Shown here one piece after another: positions 8,277-16,478 of a DNA stretch of 64,000 nt. The translations under genes were made by a program, and so were the position numbers. The stretch spans positions 248,001-312,000 of the forward strand of contig NZ_JAMFLZ010000004.1 in assembly GCF_023502325.1 (NCBI RefSeq). The letters run 5' to 3'. The first letter of the stretch is position 1. Each line of letters starts with the position of its first letter. The notes under the pieces were generated by a model, which was given only the letters and a program-made list of their open reading frames with translations, ran no database searches and was not told the origin of the DNA. Source of the stretch: Wocania_A spongiicola. GTDB lineage: Bacteria; Bacteroidota; Bacteroidia; Flavobacteriales; Flavobacteriaceae.

Positions 8277-9685
8277 TGAATCAAATAAATTCAGAAACAT
8301 TTATTACAGATAATTTTCTGCTCAACTCAAAAGAGGCTATAATTTTGTACCATGATTATGCAAAGAACATGCCTATAATTGATTATCACAACCACTTGTC
8401 TCCAAGACAGATAGCTGAAGATTTGCCTATTGAAAACATAACAGATGTTTGGTTGAATGATGATCATTACAAATGGCGAGCAATGAGAGCAAATGGTGTT
8501 GAAGAAAAATATATTACTGGAGGAGCTTCAAAAGAAGAAAAGTTTAATAAATGGGCAGAAACTGTGCCTTACACATTAAGAAATCCTCTATTTCATTGGA
8601 CACAATTGGAATTAAAGAGATATTTTAATATTGATGATATATTACAACCAAGTACAGCTGCAACTATTTATGGGAAAGTAAATGGTGTTTTAGAAAATAA
8701 AACACCAACTAAGTTATTAGAACAGATGAATGTGAAAGTAGCTTGTACTACCGATGATCCAGCAGATGATTTAAAACATCATCAAACCATTGCTAAAAAA
8801 AATACTTTTACCAAAGTATTACCCACTTTTAGACCAGATTCTCTACTATTAATTGAAAGCGTTACATTTATAAGTTACCTAGAGAAAATAGAGGCTTGTG
8901 TTGGTTTCTCTATTAAGAATTTAGAAGACTTATTAGATGCAATACAAAGTAGAGTAGATTATTTTAATGAGCATGGTTGTCGCTTATCAGATTATGGTTT
9001 GGAGCAAATATTTGCTTATAATTTCACCGAGGAAGAAGCAAACGTTGTATTAAAAAAACGATTGAATGGTGATGAAATTACAAAGCATGAAGCAAACATA
9101 TATGCTTCATGTATTTTATATAAGCTGTGTAAAATGTATCACAGCAAAGGCTGGGTACAACAATTTCATTTAGGAGCTTTACGAAATAATAATAGCCGGC
9201 TACTAAAGGAAGTAGGAAAAGATGTTGGGTGTGATTCTATTGGAGATTTTAGTCAAGCAGAGTCTATGTCAAAACTATTTAATTTGTTAGATTCAGAAAA
9301 ATGCTTGAGTAAAACTATTACTTATAATTTAAATCCATCTCAAAATGAAGTATTTGCAACAATGATGGGTAATTATAGTGAAGCAGGAATACCAGGGAAA
9401 ATGCAATGGGGATCAGGCTGGTGGTTTTTAGATCAAAAAGATGGTATGGAAAAGCAAATAAACACGCTTTCAAATATGGGGCTTTTAAGTCGATTTATAG
9501 GCATGTTAACAGATAGCCGTAGTTTTCTGTCTTTTCCAAGGCATGAGTATTTCAGAAGAATTTTATGCAATTTAATGGCAGAAGATATCAACAAAGGCTT
9601 AGTTCCAAATGATATTCCATTTACAGGAAAAATGATACAAGATATTTGTTATTATAATGCAGTCAATTATTTTAACTTTAAGTAG
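8276..9685 (+). CDS. uxaC: glucuronate (uronate) isomerase
   Basis: 469 residues, normal for the family. It isomerises D-glucuronate to D-fructuronate (and galacturonate to tagaturonate in many homologues). Visible family features are the N-terminal metal-binding IDYHNHLSPRQIAEDL, CTTDDPADDL, MQWGSGWWFLDQKDGMEKQ and LTDSRSFLSFPRHEYFRR. It lies between uxuA (one-base overlap) and the TRAP solute-binding protein gene, whose preferred start is 7 bases after this stop. In the operon this enzyme performs the first step on imported uronate, followed by the SDR and UxuA. Confidence 0.97.
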   Translation: MNQINSETFITDNFLLNSKEAIILYHDYAKNMPIIDYHNHLSPRQIAEDLPIENITDVWLNDDHYKWRAMRANGVEEKYITGGASKEEKFNKWAETVPYTLRNPLFHWTQLELKRYFNIDDILQPSTAATIYGKVNGVLENKTPTKLLEQMNVKVACTTDDPADDLKHHQTIAKKNTFTKVLPTFRPDSLLLIESVTFISYLEKIEACVGFSIKNLEDLLDAIQSRVDYFNEHGCRLSDYGLEQIFAYNFTEEEANVVLKKRLNGDEITKHEANIYASCILYKLCKMYHSKGWVQQFHLGALRNNNSRLLKEVGKDVGCDSIGDFSQAESMSKLFNLLDSEKCLSKTITYNLNPSQNEVFATMMGNYSEAGIPGKMQWGSGWWFLDQKDGMEKQINTLSNMGLLSRFIGMLTDSRSFLSFPRHEYFRRILCNLMAEDINKGLVPNDIPFTGKMIQDICYYNAVNYFNFK

Positions 9686-9692
9686 AAAAAAC

Positions 9693-10670
9693 ATGCTTAA
9701 AAACAAACTACCACTAGTTATTATCTTTTTTTTACTAATTATATCTTGTAAAAAAGAAGATGGTGCTAAAGTGCTTTATTTAGGACATAGTTTGCCACAA
9801 TCACATCCTGTGCATAAAGGCATTTTAGAGTTTCAAAAGGCATTAGAGAACAAATCAGGAGGTACATTAAAAGTTAAGATTTTCCCTGATGGACAATTAG
9901 GCTCTGAAAGAGAGGTATTAGAATTACTGCAAATAGGTAGTGTTGCAGCTACTAAGGTAAGTGCAGCAACTTTGTCCAATTTTGTGCCCGAATACCATAT
10001 TTTAGGAATTCCTTATTTGTTTAGAGATAAGAATCATCGATTTGAGATTTTAGAAGGAGCCATTGGTAAATCTATATTAGAAAAAGGGAGTAAGTTTTGG
10101 CTGCGCGGGCTTTGCTATTATGATGCTGGTAGCAGAAGTTTTTATACTAGTAGTAAACCCATTAGGACTCCTGATGATTTAAGAGGATTAAAAATTAGAG
10201 TAATGAATAACCAAATGGCTATTAATATGGTAAATGCTATGGGCGGTTCGGCTACGCCTTTAGCATACGGAGAACTTTATACTGCCATTCAGCAGGGTGT
10301 TGTGGATGGCGCAGAAAACAACCCGCCTTCTTTTGTTACTTCTAATCATTACGAAATAAGTAAATACTATACCCTAGATCAGCACTCTGCAGTACCTGAT
10401 GTACTTTTAATTGGAACTAAATTTTGGGATAAATTATCTGATAAGGAAAAAATTTGGGTACAACAAGCAGCAGATGAGTCGGCTCAAGCACAAAAGAAGT
10501 TTTGGAGCGACTCTGTTGATGAGTCGATGAGAATTGCAAAAGAAGCAGGGGTGGAAATAATTATTCCCGATAAATCTCTATTTGCCAAAAAATCAAAGTC
10601 AGTTTTAGAAGAATTTGTGAATAAATATCCAGATATGGAAACAATTGTAAACCAAATTAAAAATGAGTAG
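9693..10670 (+). CDS. dctP: TRAP transporter solute-binding lipoprotein (DctP family)
   Basis: About 325 residues. I choose ATG 9693 because it starts directly with a lipoprotein signal (KNKLPLVIIFFLLIISC, lipobox Cys at residue 19); an upstream ATG at 9657 would overlap uxaC and bury the signal. The mature part has DctP-family features: LGHSLPQSHPVHKG near the N-terminus, FPDGQLGSEREVLELLQIG, and the conserved Arg and loop region around GLKIRVMNNQMAINMV with QQGVVDGAENN. It captures the ligand on the periplasmic side for the DctQ/DctM pair that follows. The substrate is most likely a hexuronate, judged from the operon. Confidence 0.95.
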   Translation: MLKNKLPLVIIFFLLIISCKKEDGAKVLYLGHSLPQSHPVHKGILEFQKALENKSGGTLKVKIFPDGQLGSEREVLELLQIGSVAATKVSAATLSNFVPEYHILGIPYLFRDKNHRFEILEGAIGKSILEKGSKFWLRGLCYYDAGSRSFYTSSKPIRTPDDLRGLKIRVMNNQMAINMVNAMGGSATPLAYGELYTAIQQGVVDGAENNPPSFVTSNHYEISKYYTLDQHSAVPDVLLIGTKFWDKLSDKEKIWVQQAADESAQAQKKFWSDSVDESMRIAKEAGVEIIIPDKSLFAKKSKSVLEEFVNKYPDMETIVNQIKNE

Positions 10671-10672
10671 TT

Positions 10673-11164
10673 ATGAGCACAGCTAAAATTATTTTTAATA
10701 AGGTGAATAAATTACTTGAATGGTTCTTAATTGTAATTTTTGCACTTTTGGTGCTAGATGTTTTATTTCAAGTCTTTTCAAGATATTTTTTAGGAACCTC
10801 TTTTACATGGACAGAGGAATTTGCACGCTTTTCATTGATTTGGATGACCATTTTAGGAGCAGCTTATCTTAATGCAAAAAGAGAGCATTTATCCATGGAT
10901 TTTTTATATCAAAAATTCTCAACCGCCAATAAAAGAAGAGTATCAATTCTTATAGAAGTATTTATTTTTCTTTTTGCCTTAGTAGTTATGGTAATAGGTG
11001 GATTGAATTTAGTTTATACAACATTGCATTTAGAACAGCTTTCAGGAACACTACGAATTCCTCTAGGGTATGTTTACGCTATTATGCCTTTTAGTGGGTT
11101 GTTAATTATGTGTTTTTCTATCTATCATATTTCAAATATTTATTCAAGTAAAACCAATAATTAA
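10673..11164 (+). CDS. dctQ: TRAP transporter small membrane subunit (DctQ family)
   Basis: 163 residues with four hydrophobic segments (around residues 15-38, 50-68, 88-110 and 128-150), as expected of the four-helix DctQ subunit. The family-typical TSFTWTEEFARFSLIWMTILG is present after the first helix. It starts 2 bases after the dctP stop and ends 2 bases before dctM, so it is part of the same operon. It pairs with DctM in the cytoplasmic membrane to form the sodium- or proton-driven uptake unit. Confidence 0.95.
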   Translation: MSTAKIIFNKVNKLLEWFLIVIFALLVLDVLFQVFSRYFLGTSFTWTEEFARFSLIWMTILGAAYLNAKREHLSMDFLYQKFSTANKRRVSILIEVFIFLFALVVMVIGGLNLVYTTLHLEQLSGTLRIPLGYVYAIMPFSGLLIMCFSIYHISNIYSSKTNN

Positions 11165-11166
11165 TT

Positions 11167-12471
11167 ATGAGTATTGAAGTTATAAGTATCATCGTTTTAT
11201 TTGTAAGTTTCTTCGGGTTACTATTATTGAAAGTTCCTGTGGCTTATAGTATTGGAATTTCAACGACTTTAAGTTTGTTGTTAAATATTGATAAAATGCC
11301 AGGTATAACAACAATAGCTCAAAGGATGACAACCGGAATTGATAGCTTTGCCTTATTAGCTATTCCATTTTTTATATTAGCTGGTGAAATTATGAAACGT
11401 GGAGGTATTGCAAATCGATTAATAAATTTTGCAAAATCTTTGGTAGCTAGTCTTCCTGGGGGGTTAGCTTATGTAAACGTATTAGCTTCCATGCTTTTTG
11501 GTGCAATTTCTGGGTCGGCCCTTGCAGCAGCATCTGCAATAGGTTCAATTATGACTGATAGAATGGAAGAAGAAGGCTATCCAAGAACTTTAAGTGCGTC
11601 AGTAAACATTACCGCCTCAACAACTGGGTTGTTAATTCCACCAAGTAACATTTTAATTGTTTATGCCTTAGCAAGTGGCGGAACGGCTTCTGTTGCTGCA
11701 TTGTTTATTGCTGGTTACTTGCCGGGAATATTATTAGGATTAGCTATTATGGGGTATGTTGCATTTATTGCGATTAACAAAAATTATGCTAAAGGAAAAC
11801 GAGCCACATTATCAGAAATTTGGACTTATTTTAGGAAAGCTATTTTTAGTTTGCTGCTATTGGTAATTGTAGTAGGAGGCATTGTAGCAGGTATTTTTAC
11901 AGCAACTGAAGCTTCAGTAATTGCTGTTTTGTATGCCGCTTTGTTAGCTTTGGCTTATGGCGAGATGAAAAGAAAAGATATTCCATCGATATTATTGTCT
12001 AGTGCAAAAACAACAGCTGTGGTTATGTTTTTAATTTGTACTTCAATGGCTATGTCTTGGTTGTTTTCTTTTGAAGGCATTCCAGAAATGATAAGCTCTT
12101 TTTTATTAGAGTCATTGCATAATAAATTTGTCATATTTTTTGCTATAAATATTATTTTACTCATTATAGGAACTTTTATGGATATGACTCCAGCAGTTTT
12201 AATATTTACCCCAATTTTTTTACCTGTTGTTACTGCTTTAGGAATGGACCCTGTTCATTTTGGAATTGTAATTGTATTAAATTTGTGTATTGGAGTTTGT
12301 ACACCTCCAGTAGGTACGCTTCTTTTTGTAGGGAGCGGTGTAGCTAAAGTTTCAGTCACACAAGTAATTAAGCCATTACTGCCTTTTTTATTAATTATGA
12401 TAGCTGTTTTAATGCTGATAAGTTACATCCCTGAAATATCAATGTTTTTACCAAGACTATTTGGATTGTAA
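11167..12471 (+). CDS. dctM: TRAP transporter large permease subunit (DctM family)
   Basis: 434 residues, very hydrophobic, about 12 membrane segments. Family landmarks are PFFILAGEIMKRGGIANRLI, FGAISGSALAAASAIGSIM, TTGLLIPPSNILIVYAL and LNLCIGVCTPPVGTLLFVG. This is the ion-coupled permease of the TRAP system formed with the preceding dctP and dctQ. It is the last gene of the uxuB-uxuA-uxaC-dctPQM block; 260 bases without a gene follow before the DUF1080 lipoprotein. No clear intrinsic terminator was found in that gap. Confidence 0.96.
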   Translation: MSIEVISIIVLFVSFFGLLLLKVPVAYSIGISTTLSLLLNIDKMPGITTIAQRMTTGIDSFALLAIPFFILAGEIMKRGGIANRLINFAKSLVASLPGGLAYVNVLASMLFGAISGSALAAASAIGSIMTDRMEEEGYPRTLSASVNITASTTGLLIPPSNILIVYALASGGTASVAALFIAGYLPGILLGLAIMGYVAFIAINKNYAKGKRATLSEIWTYFRKAIFSLLLLVIVVGGIVAGIFTATEASVIAVLYAALLALAYGEMKRKDIPSILLSSAKTTAVVMFLICTSMAMSWLFSFEGIPEMISSFLLESLHNKFVIFFAINIILLIIGTFMDMTPAVLIFTPIFLPVVTALGMDPVHFGIVIVLNLCIGVCTPPVGTLLFVGSGVAKVSVTQVIKPLLPFLLIMIAVLMLISYIPEISMFLPRLFGL

Positions 12472-12731
12472 TGTTATGCTCAAATGATTTTAAAACACCA
12501 TACGCTTTATAAATTAGGTGTATAAGCAAATGTTTTCGGCTATATATTTTATTTGAGCTCATAATGTTAATCGTTTCAAATTAGTTACTGGTCGTGTAAA
12601 CTTAGTTATCCATATAATAAACTCGTTTTTTTAGCAAAATCCCTTGTCTTTTTCCTATATTTAATTCTTAATTTATTTGATAATAGAATCTCATTTAATG
12701 ATAAAATAATTAAGTAATATATTTTAATTCC

Positions 12732-13481
12732 ATGAAACAATCAATTTCAATTTTAGCAATTATAATCATTCTTTTTTCTTGTAAGCAGAATAAAAAGGTA
12801 GAACAAGAAGTAGCCGACCAAAAAGTCGAAGCGCAAGTAGATGACTGGATTTATCTTTTTGATGGCACAAGTTTAGATGGGTGGCGAGCTTACAATGGAG
12901 ATATACTACCTGCTGGCTGGATTATAAAGGATAGCACATTAACCTTTGATACCGAAAAGCGTTTAGAAGCCAATCGTAAAGGAGGAAAGGACATTATTTA
13001 TGCCGCTGAAAAATTCGATAATTTCGAACTATATTGGGAATGGAAGATTCCTGAAGGCGGAAATAGTGGAATGATGTATCATATACAAGAAGGTGATTGG
13101 GCGCCGTACGAGGTGTCTCCAGAATATCAAATGTTAGATGATTTAAAATGGGAGGAAATTAATAATGGGACCTTAGAAGAATGGCAGAAAACAGGAGCTG
13201 ACTACGCCATGTATCTACCAGATTTAAGTCAAAAAATAGTAAAACCAGCTATGGAATGGAATACTTCTCGTATCATTTTTACAACAGAAAAAGTAGAACA
13301 TTGGCTAAATGGCAAAAAACTGCTTGAATTTGTGCCTTGGTCAGAAGATTGGGAAACTCGAAAAAAATCAGGTAAATGGAAAGACTTTCCAAAATATGGT
13401 ACTTTTAAATCTGGCTACATTGCTTTTCAAGACCACGATAGCCCTTTATGGTTACGAAACATAAAAATAAAGAAGCTGTAA
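12732..13481 (+). CDS. DUF1080 lipoprotein (3-keto-glycoside hydrolase-like)
   Basis: 249 residues. The N-terminus is a lipoprotein signal (SILAIIIILFSC, Cys at 17). The mature part is one DUF1080 jelly-roll domain of the concanavalin-like type: WIYLFDGTSLDGWRAYNG, EWKIPEGGNSGMMYHIQEG, VEHWLNGKKLLEF and the end FQDHDSPLWLRNIKIKKL. Members of this family in Bacteroides have been shown to hydrolyse 3-keto-disaccharides, so a role in cleaving 3-oxidised glycosides is expected; the exact sugar is unknown. It is 20 bases upstream of an exported Gfo/Idh oxidoreductase, the kind of enzyme that could make the 3-keto substrate. Confidence 0.88.
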   Translation: MKQSISILAIIIILFSCKQNKKVEQEVADQKVEAQVDDWIYLFDGTSLDGWRAYNGDILPAGWIIKDSTLTFDTEKRLEANRKGGKDIIYAAEKFDNFELYWEWKIPEGGNSGMMYHIQEGDWAPYEVSPEYQMLDDLKWEEINNGTLEEWQKTGADYAMYLPDLSQKIVKPAMEWNTSRIIFTTEKVEHWLNGKKLLEFVPWSEDWETRKKSGKWKDFPKYGTFKSGYIAFQDHDSPLWLRNIKIKKL

Positions 13482-13501
13482 TATAATTAAAGGTTATAAA
13501 A

Positions 13502-14935
13502 ATGAATAAAAGAGATTTTTTAAAGAAAAGCGGGTTAGGAGTTGCAGGTATTACATTAGTACCTTCGCTAATTATGTGTAAAGAAAAACCTGTAATAAAG
13601 GAACGTATTCGAACTGCTCATATTGGTGTAGGTAACATGGGACTAGCAGACCTTAAAGATATATCATCTCACCCATTAGTAGATGTTACAGCTTTATGCG
13701 ACGTTGATTCAAATTATCTTAATGAAGCTAAAAAACTGTTTCCAAATGCAAAAACTTTTTCTGACTATAGAGTGATGTTGAAAGAGATGAAAAATGATAT
13801 TGATGCTGTTGTTGTTTCAACACCAGATCATACTCATGCTCCAGCATCTATGCTAGCTATGAACATGAACAAACCTGTGTATTGTCAAAAACCATTAACA
13901 CATCATGTTTCGGAAGCAAGAGCGATGAACAAACTCGCTAAAGAAAAAAACTTAGTTACTCAAATGGGTATTCAAGTGCATTCTTTTTATGATTATAAGC
14001 TGGCTACGCTGTTAATTCAGTCCGGAATTATTGGTAAAGTACATACTGTGCATGCATGGTCCCCAAAAAATTGGGGTTATGATGGGTCTGCTCCTGAAGG
14101 TAGTGATACAGTTCCTGAAACATTAGATTGGAATCTTTGGTTGGGAACTTCGGCTAAGCGACCTTACAAGGAAGGGGTGTATCACCCAGGGAACTGGCGT
14201 AAATTAGTAGATTATGGATGTGGAACTTTAGGAGATATGGGAGTGCATATTTTTGACACGCCTTATAATGCTTTAGAACTTGATGTGCCTAGAACGATTA
14301 AGAATGAATGCAGGCAACCTAATGGCTTTGGTTACCCAGAAAATAATATTGTTACGTACGAATTTCCACAAACAAAGCATACAGCTGAAACCTTAAAGTG
14401 GATTTGGTATGATGGTCCTGGAGTGCCAAAAGAGCATAAAGATTTAATACTACCAGGAGCAAAAAAGGAAAAGCCGTCAAATAGTGAAGACAAATCTTTA
14501 GAAGATAAAATGTCCTTAGATACTAAAATAGCAAGCGAAGGCACTTTGCCTGAACAAGGCGCCATGTTTGTTGGCGAAAAAGGGCGCTTGCTTTTACCAC
14601 ATTTTATGCAGTTGCCTAAAAAAATTGTTGACGGGGAATATGTAGATATATCCTCTGAAATTACTGCTGTTGAAAAAGCTAATAATATGGGGAAACCTAT
14701 TCGTAATTATGCTTCTGAAGGGCCAAAACATTATCATCAGTTTATTGATGCTTGTTTAGGTAAAGATACATGTAGTGCGCCTTTCTCTTATGCGTCCAGA
14801 TTAACTGAGACCATACTATTAGGTGTTATTGCTGGACGTTTTCCAAATGAAACGTTGCATTGGGATAGCGTTAATGCTAAATTTTCAGAAGAAGAAGCTA
14901 ATCAATATTTAAAAGGAGACTATCGGGAGTTTTAA
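13502..14935 (+). CDS. exported Gfo/Idh/MocA-family oxidoreductase
   Basis: 477 residues. The N-terminus KRDFLKKSGLGVAGITLVPS resembles a twin-arginine signal (Lys-Arg variant) and is followed by a possible lipobox (SLIMC). Then comes the nucleotide-binding fold (RTAHIGVGNMGLADLKDI, ALCDVD) and the catalytic-Lys motif, here CQKP instead of the usual EKP. Such enzymes oxidise or reduce sugar hydroxyls with tightly bound NAD; Tat export of the folded, cofactor-loaded protein fits. Downstream is a 122-base gap with a LacI-type palindrome, then the double DUF1080 gene. I infer sugar 3-dehydrogenase activity from context; a GH109-like hydrolytic mode is the alternative. Confidence 0.85.
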   Translation: MNKRDFLKKSGLGVAGITLVPSLIMCKEKPVIKERIRTAHIGVGNMGLADLKDISSHPLVDVTALCDVDSNYLNEAKKLFPNAKTFSDYRVMLKEMKNDIDAVVVSTPDHTHAPASMLAMNMNKPVYCQKPLTHHVSEARAMNKLAKEKNLVTQMGIQVHSFYDYKLATLLIQSGIIGKVHTVHAWSPKNWGYDGSAPEGSDTVPETLDWNLWLGTSAKRPYKEGVYHPGNWRKLVDYGCGTLGDMGVHIFDTPYNALELDVPRTIKNECRQPNGFGYPENNIVTYEFPQTKHTAETLKWIWYDGPGVPKEHKDLILPGAKKEKPSNSEDKSLEDKMSLDTKIASEGTLPEQGAMFVGEKGRLLLPHFMQLPKKIVDGEYVDISSEITAVEKANNMGKPIRNYASEGPKHYHQFIDACLGKDTCSAPFSYASRLTETILLGVIAGRFPNETLHWDSVNAKFSEEEANQYLKGDYREF

Positions 14936-15027
14936 TGAATCATTGATAAATACCTAGCAAATACTAATAGAAATCAAAACTTTTTAGTATAAAAAATTGG
15001 ATATCAATCATAAATATGTAAATTTAC

Positions 15028-15039
15028 GTGTGCGCACAC
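15028..15039. promoter_or_regulatory. perfect LacI-type operator palindrome GTGTGCGCACAC
   Basis: A perfect 12-base palindrome, extended on the left by AC. It lies 18 bases before the preferred ATG of the double DUF1080 gene. It shares 12 of 14 bases with CGTGTTCGCACACG at 6216 in front of the hexuronate operon. This shape is typical of LacI-family operators. The position between the two Gfo/Idh genes suggests a second regulated promoter in the cluster. Confidence 0.6.
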
Positions 15040-15057
15040 AATTTTAAAAATACACTC

Positions 15058-16464
15058 ATGAAACAACCACAATTTACACTCCTTTTCTTAATTAGTTTTC
15101 TTATAATAAACCTAATGGGTTTTAAAGTTAACTCACAAACATCCGAAGATGGATGGACCTCTCTTTTTAATGGCAAAGATTTAACCGGTTGGAAACAATT
15201 AAATGGTACCGCTAAATATAAAGTTGAGAACAACGAAATAGTTGGCATTACTAAAACCAAAACCCCAAATAGTTTTTTGACTACTGAAAAGAATTATGGT
15301 GATTTTATTTTAGAGTTTGATGTTATGGTTGATCCATCCATTAATTCTGGAGTTCAGTTTAGATCTAATAGTTTTAAGGATTATAGAAATGGTCAAGTTC
15401 ATGGATATCAATTTGAGTTAGATCCTAGCAATCGTGCGTTTAGTGGAGGCATTTATGATGAAGGAAGAAGAGGCTGGGTGTACCCATTGTCTTTAAATAA
15501 TAACGGACGAAAGGCTTTCAAAAATGGTGTTTGGAATAGTTGTAGAATTGAAGCTATTGGTAATTCCATTAAAACTTGGATAAATGGTATACAATGTTCA
15601 AACTTAATAGACGATTTAACGCCTTCAGGATTCATTGCATTGCAAGTTCATGGTATTGGTTCGAACGAAAATCATGCAGGAAAGGAAATTAAATGGAAGA
15701 ATATTAGAATAAAAACAGAGAACTTAAACGAAGAACGTTGGTCTTCAAACCCAAATGTAAAAGAAATGAGCTATTTAATAAATAGACTTACTCAAAATGA
15801 AGTAGATAAAGGTTGGCGTTTACTTTGGGACGGTAAAACTAGTAAGGGATGGCGTGGAGCGAAGCTTGATTTCTTTCCTAAATCTGGTTGGGATATTAAA
15901 GATAATGTATTAACAGTATTGGCAACCGATGGCGCAGAATCTACTGGTCCTGGTGATATTATAACGGAAAATGTTTTTAGCAGTTTTGAATTGGAGTTAG
16001 AATTTAAAATTACTAAGGGAGCAAATAGCGGAATTAAATATTTTGTTGATGCCGAGCTTAATAAAGGAACTGGTTCAGCAATTGGATGTGAATTTCAAAT
16101 TTTAGACGATAAAAACCATCCTGATGCAAAAGCAGGTACAAATGGAAATAGAACTGTTGGTTCTCTTTACGATTTAATTAAAGCAGAGAATCTCTCCATA
16201 CCAGGAAGGGGTAAACAGTTTAAGGGTATTAATAACTGGAATAAAGCAAGAATAGTTGTTAAGGGCCCTCTTGTAGAACATTGGTTAAACAATGAAAAAG
16301 TAATTGAATATGATAGGTCTTCTCAAATGTTTAGAGCCCTTGTTGCTTATAGTAAATATAAAAAGTGGCCTGAATTTGGACAATGGGTAAGTGGTCATAT
16401 CTTGCTTCAAGACCATGGAGATACAGTGCATTATAGAAGTATAAAAATTAGAGAGTTCAATTAA
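15058..16464 (+). CDS. exported protein with two tandem DUF1080 domains
   Basis: About 468 residues from the preferred ATG 15058; the longer reading from 15028 would start inside the operator palindrome and put non-signal residues ahead of a clear signal peptide (PQFTLLFLISFLIINLMGF). Domain 1 (about residues 30-230) opens with DGWTSLFNGKDLTGWKQ and includes INSGVQFRSNSF. Domain 2 (about 255-468) opens with GWRLLWDGKTSKGWRG, includes KGANSGIKYFVD and ends LLQDHGDTVHYRSIKIREF. Both look intact, so this may be a bifunctional or avidity-type 3-keto-glycoside hydrolase. It is followed after 14 bases by the second Gfo/Idh gene. Confidence 0.86.
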   Translation: MKQPQFTLLFLISFLIINLMGFKVNSQTSEDGWTSLFNGKDLTGWKQLNGTAKYKVENNEIVGITKTKTPNSFLTTEKNYGDFILEFDVMVDPSINSGVQFRSNSFKDYRNGQVHGYQFELDPSNRAFSGGIYDEGRRGWVYPLSLNNNGRKAFKNGVWNSCRIEAIGNSIKTWINGIQCSNLIDDLTPSGFIALQVHGIGSNENHAGKEIKWKNIRIKTENLNEERWSSNPNVKEMSYLINRLTQNEVDKGWRLLWDGKTSKGWRGAKLDFFPKSGWDIKDNVLTVLATDGAESTGPGDIITENVFSSFELELEFKITKGANSGIKYFVDAELNKGTGSAIGCEFQILDDKNHPDAKAGTNGNRTVGSLYDLIKAENLSIPGRGKQFKGINNWNKARIVVKGPLVEHWLNNEKVIEYDRSSQMFRALVAYSKYKKWPEFGQWVSGHILLQDHGDTVHYRSIKIREFN

Positions 16465-16478
16465 AAACAATTAATAAG

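Noticed and set aside
9657..9692. Upstream start of the TRAP binding protein
   Set aside because: It lies inside uxaC and would place 12 extra residues in front of a clean lipoprotein signal; ATG 9693 is preferred.
15028..15057. Upstream start of the double DUF1080 protein
   Set aside because: It begins within the operator palindrome and masks the signal peptide; ATG 15058 fits better.
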